Shown in pieces: positions 1 through 6,835 of a stretch of 22,673 nt of DNA. The first letter of the stretch is position 1. Each line of letters starts with the position of its first letter. The translations under genes were made by a program, and so were the position numbers. The stretch lies in contig WQUT01000049.1 in NCBI GenBank assembly GCA_009781955.1, positions 1 through 22,673 on the forward strand, given 5' to 3'. The notes under the pieces were generated by a model. It did no database searches, was not told the DNA's origin, and saw nothing but the letters and a program-made list of their open reading frames with translations. The stretch is from Pseudomonadota bacterium. GTDB lineage: Bacteria; Pseudomonadota; Alphaproteobacteria; Rs-D84.

Positions 1-2
1 AC

Positions 3-386
3 AAGCAGGTCAAAGCCTTGCTGGACAAACAGACCGGCGGACTCGGCACCACCCTGCTGACCAACTATGGCATCAAGCACGTGATGCCGTGGAAGCCGTC
101 AACCTGGCCGATTACGACAAAGATTTACAATGATTTGTCCAAATCGTCAGTGGCGATTATACAATCGCTGACGGCCATGGTTGATAAATATTTCGGATAT
201 GTCGCGTGGGGTTTGGTCATCGCGGCATGGGCCGTTGGACTGGCCATATGGTTTTCCGTCCTGGGCAAGGTGCGGGGGCTGACGCGGCCATTCCTGGTCT
301 GTCCGCGCTGCGGCCATACTTACGCGGACAAGCGCACAGGATTCATGCTGTTGCGCGTGTTCCAGCCTTGGAAATGGTTTATGTGA
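3..386 (+). CDS. C-terminal part of an unknown membrane protein with a CxxC motif (5' end outside window)
   Basis: The reading frame is open from base 3, so the gene starts upstream of the window; the first start-like codon seen (TTG at 18) is probably internal. About 127 residues are visible. One hydrophobic segment (around WGLVIAAWAVGLAIWFSVLG) is followed by a short tail with CPRCGHTY, a CxxC pair that could bind zinc or be a redox pair, and the protein ends in an aromatic stretch (QPWKWFM). I do not recognise the family. A single-pass membrane protein with a short cysteine-containing tail after the membrane segment is all that can be said. It is convergent with the adenylate kinase-like gene, with only a palindromic repeat region between them. 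Confidence 0.6.
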   Translation, partial: KQVKALLDKQTGGLGTTLLTNYGIKHVMPWKPSTWPITTKIYNDLSKSSVAIIQSLTAMVDKYFGYVAWGLVIAAWAVGLAIWFSVLGKVRGLTRPFLVCPRCGHTYADKRTGFMLLRVFQPWKWFM

Positions 387-392
387 GTTCCT

Positions 393-577
393 CCCCCGAC
401 GTGGTCGGGGGGAAATGAAATTCCCCTTCGCTTCAGCGAAGGGGTGCCGAGTGAAACGAGGCGGGGTAGTGGTTGCGTGGCAAAGCCGCGCAATTATAAT
501 TACTACCCCGTCTTTTTTGCTCGCAATGCTCGCAAAAAATCCACCCCTTCGCGTGCTTACGCACGCAAAGGGGAATT
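393..577. repeat. Compound palindromic element (MITE-like) between convergent genes
   Basis: The 217-base spacer between two convergent genes is almost entirely stem-loops. Seen directly: a hairpin at 393-411 (CCCCCGAC/GTCGGGGG); a 10-bp stem at 423-444 (CCCCTTCGCT/AGCGAAGGGG); GGGGTAGT at 463-470 matched by ACTACCCC at 502-509; and a hairpin at 544-574 (CCCCTT..GCGTGC/GCACGC..AAGGGG). On top of this, AATTCCCCTT at 419-428 is the exact inverse of AAGGGGAATT at 568-577, so the whole block is an inverted repeat whose arms are themselves hairpins. It may also act as a two-way transcription stop. The layout resembles the elements at 20247-20398 and at the right window edge. Confidence 0.75.
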
Positions 578-603
578 AAACACAACTGTGTTGGGGGTGG
601 GGA

Positions 604-1377
604 TTAATGTCCCGGTGCGATAAGGCCCCTGAATCCGTTGTTTACCAATGCGTCGTGAAAATCAAACAGACGGGCGGCCCGCGCCGCATCGTTGTTCTTG
701 ACATCCGCCGCGCCGTCAAGGGTAATGATTTTGTATGATGCTTTGTCCAAAATATTCAGGGCGGGAACGGTAACCGCTTGATACAACCGTATCCGGCGCT
801 CCATAGTCTCTGGGTCATCGTCGTTCCTTTTCGGTTTGCCAACGACTTTTGTTTTTTTGCGATCTTTGGAATGCGCCAAGGCAATAGCTTCGGGAATATC
901 TATATGAAACACAAGGTTATTTATAATCAGACCGTATTCGGTGGAAAGTCGGTTCATCATTTTTATGTAATACTCGGCCTGGCCCACCGAACGCGGAAAG
1001 CCATCGTATAAAATATGGTTTTTAAACTCCCCCGGCCGGCCGCACAGTTCGGATAACGCCGCCGGCAAGACATAGGTTGTAATCTGTTTATCGCCCAGCA
1101 ATTTGCCGTGCCAGACGTCCTTTTTCACCTTAAACCCAAAACTGGTGCCGCGATAAATTTCATGGCTGCGGATATATTCGCCGGTGTCAAGTATTTGCAG
1201 CGGCCTTCCAACGGCTTCTTGCAAAAGGCAGCTGTTCAAATTCTTGCCGCAGGCCGGCATGCCGATAAAAATTATATTATAAACGGTAGCCATCCCGGCG
1301 TCGGAATCGCCGGCAATGCAATATGCGGCGCGCAATAAATTCAAGACCTCGGTCTCTTTATATATTCTGTATCCCAT
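604..1377 (-). CDS. Adenylate kinase-like nucleotide kinase with an atypical P-loop
   Basis: Adenylate kinase family (phosphoryl transfer between ATP and a nucleoside monophosphate, cytosol). Counting from the ATG at 1377 there are 257 residues. Family marks: an N-terminal strand and P-loop (FIGMPACGKN), then LDTGEYIR where the NMP-binding STGDLLR is usual, the signature DGFPRS, and a lid-side RNDDDPETMERRIRLYQ that matches the adenylate kinase R-x-DD...RR...Y pattern. The P-loop is odd: the family norm is GxPGxGKGT, here the second glycine is Ala and the residues after Lys are Asn-Leu. The ATG at 1377 has AAGG 8-9 bases upstream; the family norm would put the P-loop nearer the N-terminus, so the ATG at 1293 (229 residues, poor ribosome site, inside a palindrome) is a serious alternative. 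Last gene of the unit with lysS. Confidence 0.75.
   Translation of the reverse strand: MGYRIYKETEVLNLLRAAYCIAGDSDAGMATVYNIIFIGMPACGKNLNSCLLQEAVGRPLQILDTGEYIRSHEIYRGTSFGFKVKKDVWHGKLLGDKQITTYVLPAALSELCGRPGEFKNHILYDGFPRSVGQAEYYIKMMNRLSTEYGLIINNLVFHIDIPEAIALAHSKDRKKTKVVGKPKRNDDDPETMERRIRLYQAVTVPALNILDKASYKIITLDGAADVKNNDAARAARLFDFHDALVNNGFRGLIAPGH
1291..1318. repeat. Imperfect palindrome covering the alternative start of the kinase gene
   Basis: CCGGCG (1295-1300) and CGCCGG (1308-1313) are inverse copies around TCGGAAT, and the outer CAT/ATG also pair. The stem includes the ATG at 1293. If translated from 1377 it encodes residues including GDSDAG. It may be a small inserted palindrome that lengthened the N-terminus; chance is possible in GC-rich DNA. 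Confidence 0.4.
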
Positions 1378-1520
1378 TAGCAATACCTTTTCCCCACCCC
1401 CCTCCTCTGTTGGCGTATTATTATGCAGAAACCGTAATTTGTCAATCGGAATATTAGGAGGCTCTCTGGATTCAAGCAGATTGCGCTGCAATCAAATGGT
1501 ATTAGAGCCGGGAACTTCCC

Positions 1521-2987
1521 TTACTTCATCAGGGGGAAAAGAATCACATCGCGCAGCGCCGGCTGGTCAAATATGATGCTGGCCAGTCTGTCTACGCCGA
1601 CGCCGACGCCGGAAATCGGGGGAAAGCCATGCTCCATCGCGCGGACGAATTCATTATCCGGATTAAACGCTTCCTCGTCCCCGCAGGCGATATTTTTTGC
1701 CTGCTCTTCAAACGCGGCCAGCTGTTGTATCGGATTTATCAGTTCGGAATACCCCTTGCATATTTCCGCGCCGGACGCCAGCAGCTGGAACATGTCAATC
1801 CGCCGCGCGTCATCGTTATTGCGGCGCGCCAGCGGCACCATGTATGCCGGATAGTTATACAGGAATGTCGGCTGAATCAAATTCGGACGGATTTTGCGCT
1901 TGTAAACATAATCCACGATAGCGGGGAGTGATTTGAGCGGCTCCAGCTCTTCTTGCGAAAACATTTTATTGGCGACCAACTGTTTGCGCAATGCGGCCGC
2001 GTCGTCAAAGTCCAGTATATTGCAACCGAACAATTCGCCCATCTTGGCGGTGTAGTCCAGCTTTTCATATTTGCTGAAATCCAGCGGGGTTCCCTGGTAT
2101 TCAATCTGTAAGGTCCCGCGCAGTTTAGTAATCAAGAATTGCATCAATGCCCAGGTAAACTCTATGTTCTTGTTGAAATCCCAGTATGCCGAATACCATT
2201 CCACCATCGTGAATTCTTGCAGGTGCATGGGATCCATGCCCTCGTTGCGGAAATTTTTCGCGAATTCAAACACGCGGTCAAATCCGGCGGCGATGGCTTC
2301 CTTTAAAAACAATTCCGGCGAAATGCGCAGCTGAAAATCGGCATCCAGCGCGTTATGGTGGGTGGTGAAAGGCTTTGCCGCCGCGCCGCTGGCGACATTT
2401 TGCAATATCGGCGTTTCAATCTCTGTAAAATCATGTTCCCACATGAATTCGCGCCACAGACGCGTCATTTGAAACCGGCCCAGAATCGCGTCGCGGGATT
2501 CCTTGTTCGCAACGATGTCCAGATAGCGCTGGCGATAGCGGGTTTCCGTGTCGGCCAGCCCGTGGAATTTTTCCGGCAGCGGTCGCAAAGCCTTGGACAA
2601 AACAACAACCTCGGCCCCCTTGACCGTAATTTCGCCCGCGGTCGTGTGATAGATTTCGCCCGCAATTCCTATAAAATCGCCCATGTCCAGATTGGTTTTC
2701 AGGAATTTGAAAAGCTCTTCGCCAATGTCGCCCAGAGATAACGAGAACTGAATTTCTCCGCCTATGTCATAAATACGCCCGAACATCAGCTTGCCCAGCC
2801 ACCGCAGCGCCGTCACGCGGCCCGGGACGCGCACGGCCGCGCCGTCCGGCAATTCCCGCGCGGCCGCGATAGTGTGCGTTCTCTCGTATTTATCTTTCCA
2901 GACAACGCCGTCGCGCGCGCGAATGTTTTCGGATTTTTGCAGGCGCGCTTCCAATTCATTGGTTGATATTATATTCTGTTCTGGCAT
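1521..2987 (-). CDS. lysS: Lysyl-tRNA synthetase, class II
   Basis: Charges tRNA-Lys with lysine using ATP, in the cytosol. The 488-residue length is typical. The N-terminal OB-fold that reads the anticodon is visible at about residues 50-135 (VRVPGRVTALRWLGKLMFGRIYD). The class II catalytic core follows: motif 1 region (RFQMTRLWREFMWEHDFTEI), motif 2 (FRNEGMDPMHLQEFTMVEW) and motif 3 (GVGVGVDRLASI), with the lysine-specific LRISPELFLK segment. The start ATG lies 2 bases after the stop of the metallopeptidase gene, and its ribosome site (AAGGA) is inside that gene's last codons, so the two are translationally linked. Many alphaproteobacteria use the unrelated class I enzyme instead, so the class II form is worth noting. 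Confidence 0.97.
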   Translation of the reverse strand: MPEQNIISTNELEARLQKSENIRARDGVVWKDKYERTHTIAAARELPDGAAVRVPGRVTALRWLGKLMFGRIYDIGGEIQFSLSLGDIGEELFKFLKTNLDMGDFIGIAGEIYHTTAGEITVKGAEVVVLSKALRPLPEKFHGLADTETRYRQRYLDIVANKESRDAILGRFQMTRLWREFMWEHDFTEIETPILQNVASGAAAKPFTTHHNALDADFQLRISPELFLKEAIAAGFDRVFEFAKNFRNEGMDPMHLQEFTMVEWYSAYWDFNKNIEFTWALMQFLITKLRGTLQIEYQGTPLDFSKYEKLDYTAKMGELFGCNILDFDDAAALRKQLVANKMFSQEELEPLKSLPAIVDYVYKRKIRPNLIQPTFLYNYPAYMVPLARRNNDDARRIDMFQLLASGAEICKGYSELINPIQQLAAFEEQAKNIACGDEEAFNPDNEFVRAMEHGFPPISGVGVGVDRLASIIFDQPALRDVILFPLMK

Positions 2988-2989
2988 TT

Positions 2990-3940
2990 TTATTTTCCTT
3001 GTTTCGCTGTATCATCATAAAATCTGAAAGTAAACACAACCGCGTTTTCACCCGGGGCGCATTTGTAGTCTTCGTTCGCCGCGTAAGGATCCTTGGACAA
3101 TACGCCGAATTTTTCAGAAACCATCTTTTCGCAGACATCCATCGGAATCTTGTCGGTCGTTATAACAAACTCCGATTCATCGTTGGTCGCGTATAAAAAC
3201 GAAAGATATTCGCCGCCATACGGATTCTTTATCGGCTTTTGTTCTTTTGTATTTTTATCAATCCGGCCCCACTGGCTGACGATACGCGATCCATCGCCGG
3301 GTTTGGGCGGAATTTGCCCCTTTGCCGCATCAGCGCGCATGTCTTGTTCAAACTCGCGGATTTCGGTCCTGATCTTATCTATGTTGTCTTCCATTTTTAC
3401 ACCCGGATTCGCCGCCAGCATTACCAAGGTCGGCAACAGCACCAGCAGGATTCCGAAAAGGAAATCAACCCACACAAACCGCAATATATTCAAAACCTTG
3501 AAGACATAGTGCAGGAGTTTTGCCAGCACCCGCAATCCGCGCTTTTTGAAAACCTCCATCAGTTCCGCGACGTTTTTGGTGTCGGTGTCCGACGGAAAGG
3601 CATTCATGCCGATGGTTACGCCCAAATACCACAGGGCGAAATTGGCGATTTTCAGCAAGCCGATATCATGCCCCGTAAGGGTGAGGTATTTGATTGCCGC
3701 AACCCCGATGCCGCACAATATCGCAACCAGCGAATTCACAATCAACGGAGCAAAGGATATAAAGAAGGCGGCGCGCGGTGATTTTATGGGTTCGTGCCGG
3801 ACCTCTCCCCCCGATGGGGACCAGTATTTCACCGATAAAACGCGAACGCCGAAAATCCGACAAAAAATCTTGTGCGCCCATTCATGCACGACAATGCCCG
3901 GGAAAGTCAGCGTGCCTACGACCTCTTTTGGAATAATCAT
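2990..3940 (-). CDS. Membrane metallopeptidase-like protein (HExxH) with a type IVb pilin-like C-terminal domain
   Basis: 316 residues. HEWAH at residues 19-23 is a zinc-protease HExxH placed at the first hydrophobic stretch, as in the M50/site-2-protease-like families. A later NAFPSDTD could give the third ligand (Asp), by analogy with the FPxxD-type motif of M50-like proteins; this is inference. At least three further hydrophobic segments follow (SPRAAFFISFAPLIVNSLVA; LLKIANFALWYLGVTIGM; FVWVDFLFGILLVLLPTLVM), then a charged coiled stretch (about 185-205) and a soluble tail. The tail has NPYGGEY, FVITTDKIPMDVCEKMV and a last Cys followed by VVFTFRF, the pattern of PilS/type IVb pilin globular domains with their two-Cys loop. 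AGG lies 5 bases before the ATG. First gene of the lysS unit. Confidence 0.65.
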   Translation of the reverse strand: MIIPKEVVGTLTFPGIVVHEWAHKIFCRIFGVRVLSVKYWSPSGGEVRHEPIKSPRAAFFISFAPLIVNSLVAILCGIGVAAIKYLTLTGHDIGLLKIANFALWYLGVTIGMNAFPSDTDTKNVAELMEVFKKRGLRVLAKLLHYVFKVLNILRFVWVDFLFGILLVLLPTLVMLAANPGVKMEDNIDKIRTEIREFEQDMRADAAKGQIPPKPGDGSRIVSQWGRIDKNTKEQKPIKNPYGGEYLSFLYATNDESEFVITTDKIPMDVCEKMVSEKFGVLSKDPYAANEDYKCAPGENAVVFTFRFYDDTAKQGK

Positions 3941-3988
3941 AATAACCTATCTTTTTTACATCCGTTGAAAGTTTGCACTAAAAATAAC

Positions 3989-4017
3989 TTGATTTCAACA
4001 AAAATATATGCCAAAAT
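3989..4017 (+). promoter_or_regulatory. Probable promoter of tRNA-Gly
   Basis: TTGATT (3989-3994) and CAAAAT (4012-4017) are 17 bases apart, and the tRNA begins 10 bases after the second box. The -10 box is a weak match, so this is a suggestion from spacing and position. Confidence 0.45.
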
Positions 4018-4026
4018 CGGCGGACT

Positions 4027-4103
4027 GCGGGCGTAGCTCAGTTGGCTAGAGCGCAACCTTGCCAAGGTTGAGGTCGAGGGTTCGAGCCCCTTTGCCCGCA
4101 CCA
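4027..4103 (+). tRNA. tRNA-Gly (anticodon GCC)
   Basis: A full cloverleaf can be drawn. The acceptor strand GCGGGCG pairs with TGCCCGC, the D stem is GCTC/GAGC around AGTTGGCTA, the anticodon stem is CAACC/GGTTG with loop TTGCCAA (anticodon GCC), and the T loop is TTCGAGC. The ACCA end is encoded, so CCA need not be added. Glycine is inferred from the anticodon. Downstream lies a hairpin that may end its transcript. Confidence 0.97.
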
Positions 4104-4109
4104 TTTTTG

Positions 4110-4138
4110 AACGCGTCTGTAAAAGGCGCGTTTTGTGT
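4110..4138 (+). terminator. Likely terminator after tRNA-Gly
   Basis: AACGCGTC (4110-4117) pairs with GGCGCGTT (4125-4132), one G-T pair included, around a 7-base loop. The stem runs into TTTTGTGTT, a moderate T tract, just 7 bases after the tRNA. Confidence 0.6.
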
Positions 4139-4300
4139 TAGATTTTCACACATTTCATTAAGTTCGGGACTTTTGCGTTGAAAACTAACGATTTTCAACA
4201 AATTCAACCTCTGTGCCTAAATCGTCCTAATTTTCATCTTTTAATTGTTTTTTTAATTTTATATGTTACATTTTGACAAAATAAAAAAGCAAATAATATT

Positions 4301-5215
4301 ATGCAGATAAGAACACACAAATGCTTGGCTAAAATAGCAAATAATGTAATACCACAAGATTCTTGGGCTTATGAACATGGTCTTAAATTGTTTTTGCGCA
4401 CAACGTATAACTGGCGCATGCAATACAATAAATTAATATCTGTTGAAATTCCACTCACAAATCGCTGTAATCTAAATTGCATAGGGTGTATTACATACTC
4501 GCCTTTGGTTGTTAATAATAAAGATGCATACGATATTAATACTTTTGAATGCGATATAAAGCAATTGGCAAAAATAGATTACGGCCATAACCGAATTGGG
4601 TTTATATCTTTAACTGGTGGCGAGTCGTTATTAAACAATGATATAAAAGAATACATAAAAATCGCGCGACACAATTTCCCAAATACAATTTTAAGGGTTC
4701 GCACCAATGGATTATTGATTTCAAAAATGTCACCAACATTTTGGGATGCATGCAAAGACAATAATGTTACATTCGGTCTGACCAAATATCCCGTATCATA
4801 TATGCAAGATGCGGAAAATATTATTAAAAGGCGCGGATTTAAGTTGAGCATATCCGCATACGGTGGCGATAACAAGCAAATGTTTCTGATACCGTTAGAT
4901 AAAAATGGCGGGCAGCAAAATTCGCATAAAATATGCCCCCAGGCAAATTGTGGATATATTACTCTTATAAATGGACGCGCGTATAATTGTATGACATCGG
5001 CTTTTATAAATAATCTTAACCAATATTTTGGGTTAAATTTTCAAACAACCGACCAAGATAGTGTAGATATTTATAGTATCTACAGTATTATGAAAATTAT
5101 TGATTTCAAAACCAAACCTATCCCTTTTTGCAGATATTGCGATTGTAATAATTCAAAGTTCGGAATTCCTTGGAGCGTATCAAAACGAAAATTATCCGAA
5201 TGGGTGAGAGAGTAG
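4301..5215 (+). CDS. Radical SAM protein with C-terminal cysteine cluster (SPASM-like), AT-rich orphan
   Basis: 304 residues. CNLNCIGC at about residues 58-65 is the CxxxCxxC site that binds the 4Fe-4S cluster used to cleave S-adenosylmethionine, and SLTGGESLL is the GGE motif that contacts SAM. The C-terminal third has several more cysteines (KICPQANCGY, YNCMTS, FCRYCDCNN), as in SPASM/Twitch proteins that hold extra clusters. The substrate cannot be told: no precursor peptide, sugar or cofactor gene is adjacent. Base composition is far more AT-rich than all neighbours, suggesting transfer. The ATG at 4301 has no ribosome site; ATG at 4418 (MQYNKLISVEIPLTNRCNLN) is an alternative and would still keep the cluster motif. 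A TTGACA at 4273-4278 lies close upstream. Confidence 0.85.
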   Translation: MQIRTHKCLAKIANNVIPQDSWAYEHGLKLFLRTTYNWRMQYNKLISVEIPLTNRCNLNCIGCITYSPLVVNNKDAYDINTFECDIKQLAKIDYGHNRIGFISLTGGESLLNNDIKEYIKIARHNFPNTILRVRTNGLLISKMSPTFWDACKDNNVTFGLTKYPVSYMQDAENIIKRRGFKLSISAYGGDNKQMFLIPLDKNGGQQNSHKICPQANCGYITLINGRAYNCMTSAFINNLNQYFGLNFQTTDQDSVDIYSIYSIMKIIDFKTKPIPFCRYCDCNNSKFGIPWSVSKRKLSEWVRE

Positions 5216-5245
5216 TGTTCTTTTGTGCTCTTGACTTTCTATTTC

Positions 5246-5275
5246 AAAAAATCCCGCGTAATCGCGGGATTTTTA
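5246..5275. terminator. Bidirectional terminator between the radical SAM gene and htpX
   Basis: ATCCCGCG (5251-5258) and CGCGGGAT (5263-5270) form a perfect 8-bp stem with a 4-base loop, flanked by A5 on one side and TTTT on the other. It can therefore stop transcripts from either convergent gene. Confidence 0.9.
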
Positions 5276-6238
5276 TTACATGCTATCCAATCTTTTTATC
5301 CTTTCCGCGACCGGCGGATGGGTGGAATACAGACTGCCGACCATTTCGCCAAACGCGGATTTAGAGCCGGGATCAGCGATGCACACCGCCGACATGCTTT
5401 TGCGGTTGTCCAAAATCTCCACACGGGAATCGCACGATATTTTGCGCAATGCGGACGCCAGTGCCCGCGGATTCCGCGTGATAAACGCGCCCGTCGCGTC
5501 CGCCGCGAATTCGCGTTTGCGCGAAATCGCCATGCGCAGCAGCGGCGTGATAATCCAATTGAAAATCAAAAACGCCAGCCATACGGCGACCAGAATCGCG
5601 ACCGTCTGGCCCCGATTCTTGTTATCGTCGCCGCCGCGGCTGCCGGATAAAATCATGCGCCACACCATATCCGCCATAAAGACCGTCACGCCCACGCCGG
5701 TAATCAGCATCATGTCCAGACGGATGTCGCGGTTGCCGATGTGCGCCATCTCGTGCGCGATCACGCCTTCCAGCTCCAGCCGATCAAGCTTTTTTATAAT
5801 GCCGCGGGTCAGCGCGACGGCCGCATCCCGCGGCGCGCGGCCCGTCGCGAACGCATTCAGGGAATCATCGTCAATGATATAAACCCGGGGCGTCGGCAAT
5901 CCCGCCGCAATCGCGACATTTTCAACGCTGCGGAAAACTTGTTTGTATTCCGGTTCGTCGGCGCGGATTTCCCGCGCGCCCGCGGATGACAGCATCATTG
6001 AATCGCCGAACGCCCAAGAAATCAACAGCCAGGCCAGGCACGCGATCACCGTCGGAATGGCGACCGTCGCGGTGGTGCTCAAAACCAACGGCATGACGGC
6101 CTGGTCCGGCGTCGCGGTCAATGCGACCGCCGCCCATACCAGCAGAAAAACCAGAACGACAAAAATCAGCGGAAAAGCCGCGACCAGAATCGCGGTCTTG
6201 ATATTGTTTTCACGGATATGATCATAGACGGTTTTCAT
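5276..6238 (-). CDS. htpX: Membrane M48 zinc protease HtpX
   Basis: Inner-membrane protease taking part in quality control of membrane proteins. 320 residues. Two N-terminal membrane segments (TAILVAAFPLIFVVLVFLLV; TATVAIPTVIACLAWLLISW), then the cytosolic domain with VIAHEMAHIGNRD (HExxH) and the downstream glutamate ligand in KREFAADA; further membrane segments at VGVTVFMADMVW and AILVAVWLAFLIFNWIITPL; and the family end STHPPVAERIKRL. LemA and HtpX are often neighbours, so the two presumably formed one operon here before a repeat cassette entered between them. The bases just before the ATG are heptamer repeats with no ribosome site, so its translation may be weakened or rely on another mechanism. 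Confidence 0.95.
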   Translation of the reverse strand: MKTVYDHIRENNIKTAILVAAFPLIFVVLVFLLVWAAVALTATPDQAVMPLVLSTTATVAIPTVIACLAWLLISWAFGDSMMLSSAGAREIRADEPEYKQVFRSVENVAIAAGLPTPRVYIIDDDSLNAFATGRAPRDAAVALTRGIIKKLDRLELEGVIAHEMAHIGNRDIRLDMMLITGVGVTVFMADMVWRMILSGSRGGDDNKNRGQTVAILVAVWLAFLIFNWIITPLLRMAISRKREFAADATGAFITRNPRALASALRKISCDSRVEILDNRKSMSAVCIADPGSKSAFGEMVGSLYSTHPPVAERIKRLDSM

Positions 6239-6300
6239 TTGGTCGTTGGTCGTTAGTCGTTAGTCGTTGGTCGTTAGTCGTTGGTCGTTGGTCGTTGGTC
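6239..6300. repeat. Left GTCGTTR heptamer array (about 9 units)
   Basis: Units of GTCGTTG and GTCGTTA follow each other directly, with no spacers. The array ends inside the stop codon (TGA, minus strand 6301-6299) of the four-helix-bundle gene, and its other end touches the htpX ATG with only two extra bases. Confidence 0.95.
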
Positions 6301-6649
6301 ACTTATAGCTGGCGGATAAATTCGTAAGCATTTTTCCAATCCGTTCCAATTCATCTATTATACTTTCTGATTGTTCTTTAGAAATAAACCCAAGATCTTT
6401 TGATACATATATCTGAAAAATTAATTCATTTGCAGAGCCACGCGCAATACCTATAAATTGTCTGAATTCGCCATCAGTATTCCGCGCGCCACCTTCCATT
6501 AGATTAGAGTTTATGGATATTGCCGCACGCCTGATTTGCGCTACAAGGCCAAATTTTTCAACATCTGGAAAATTTGCCGTTATTTTATAAAGAATTATTG
6601 TTAAGTCGTAGGCCCTTTTATAAACATCTAGCTCTCTAACATTATGCAT
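6299..6649 (-). CDS. Four-helix-bundle protein of the 23S rRNA intervening-sequence (S23/IVP) family
   Basis: 116 residues from the ATG at 6649, which has GGGGAGG 5-6 bases upstream. The frame also stays open upstream through the heptamer array (giving VVSRWSL/VVGRWSL heptads), but that extension is repeat-derived and unlikely to be made. Family marks: ELDVYKRAYDLTIILYKIT at the N-terminus, the central LVAQIRRAAISINSNLMEG, then GEFRQFIGIARGSANELIFQ and a C-terminal helix. The family was first seen encoded in intervening sequences of 23S rRNA and is related to the Avd accessory protein of diversity-generating retroelements; members form pentameric helical barrels that may bind nucleic acid. 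Here it is not in an rRNA and no reverse transcriptase is near. More AT-rich than its neighbours. Confidence 0.92.
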   Translation of the reverse strand: MHNVRELDVYKRAYDLTIILYKITANFPDVEKFGLVAQIRRAAISINSNLMEGGARNTDGEFRQFIGIARGSANELIFQIYVSKDLGFISKEQSESIIDELERIGKMLTNLSASYK

Positions 6650-6670
6650 CTCAGCCTCCCCATCGCATTT

Positions 6671-6835
6671 ACCAACAACCAATGACCAACGACCAACGAC
6701 TAACGACCAACGACTAACGACCAACGACTAACGACCAACGACTAACGACTAACGACCAACGACTAACGACCAACGACTAACGACCAACGACTAACGACTA
6801 ACGACCAACGACTAACGACCAACGACCAACGACTA
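6671..6835. repeat. Right YAACGAC heptamer array (about 23 units), inverse of the left array
   Basis: CAACGAC and TAACGAC units alternate irregularly over about 165 bases. The unit is the reverse complement of the left-array unit, so the two arrays can pair. The lemA stop codon (TAG, 6835-6833 on the minus strand) is itself the first three bases of the array. Confidence 0.95.

Larger units (their letters stand above)
6239..6832 (-). mobile_element. Inverted heptamer-array cassette carrying a four-helix-bundle gene, inserted between lemA and htpX
   Basis: A 594-base block fills the whole gap from the htpX start codon to the lemA stop codon. It consists of a left array of GTCGTTR heptamers (6239-6300), an AT-richer gene in the middle, and a right array of YAACGAC heptamers (about 6671-6835), which is the same unit inverted. 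The arms could form a long stem of over 50 bp with the gene in the loop. A second locus (8113-8224) has the same arms with no gene. No transposase is present. Calling it mobile is inference from architecture, composition and the second copy. Confidence 0.6.

Noticed and set aside
18..386. Complete gene starting at TTG 18
   Set aside because: The frame is open to the window edge and no ribosome site can be judged, so it is treated as truncated.
4027..5275. Genomic island with attachment sites at tRNA-Gly
   Set aside because: No integrase and no second copy of the tRNA 3' end was found downstream, so only the AT-rich gene itself is suspicious.
6299..6649. Diversity-generating retroelement (Avd-like accessory protein)
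   Set aside because: No reverse transcriptase, template repeat or variable repeat is in the window; the protein is closer in pattern to the 23S-IVP members.
6650..6724. N-terminal extension of the four-helix-bundle protein (VVSRWSL heptads)
   Set aside because: It is a translation of the heptamer array. The ATG at 6649 has a strong ribosome site and fits the family start.
6239..6835. CRISPR-like array
   Set aside because: The units are 7 bases long and directly joined, with no unique spacers and no cas genes.
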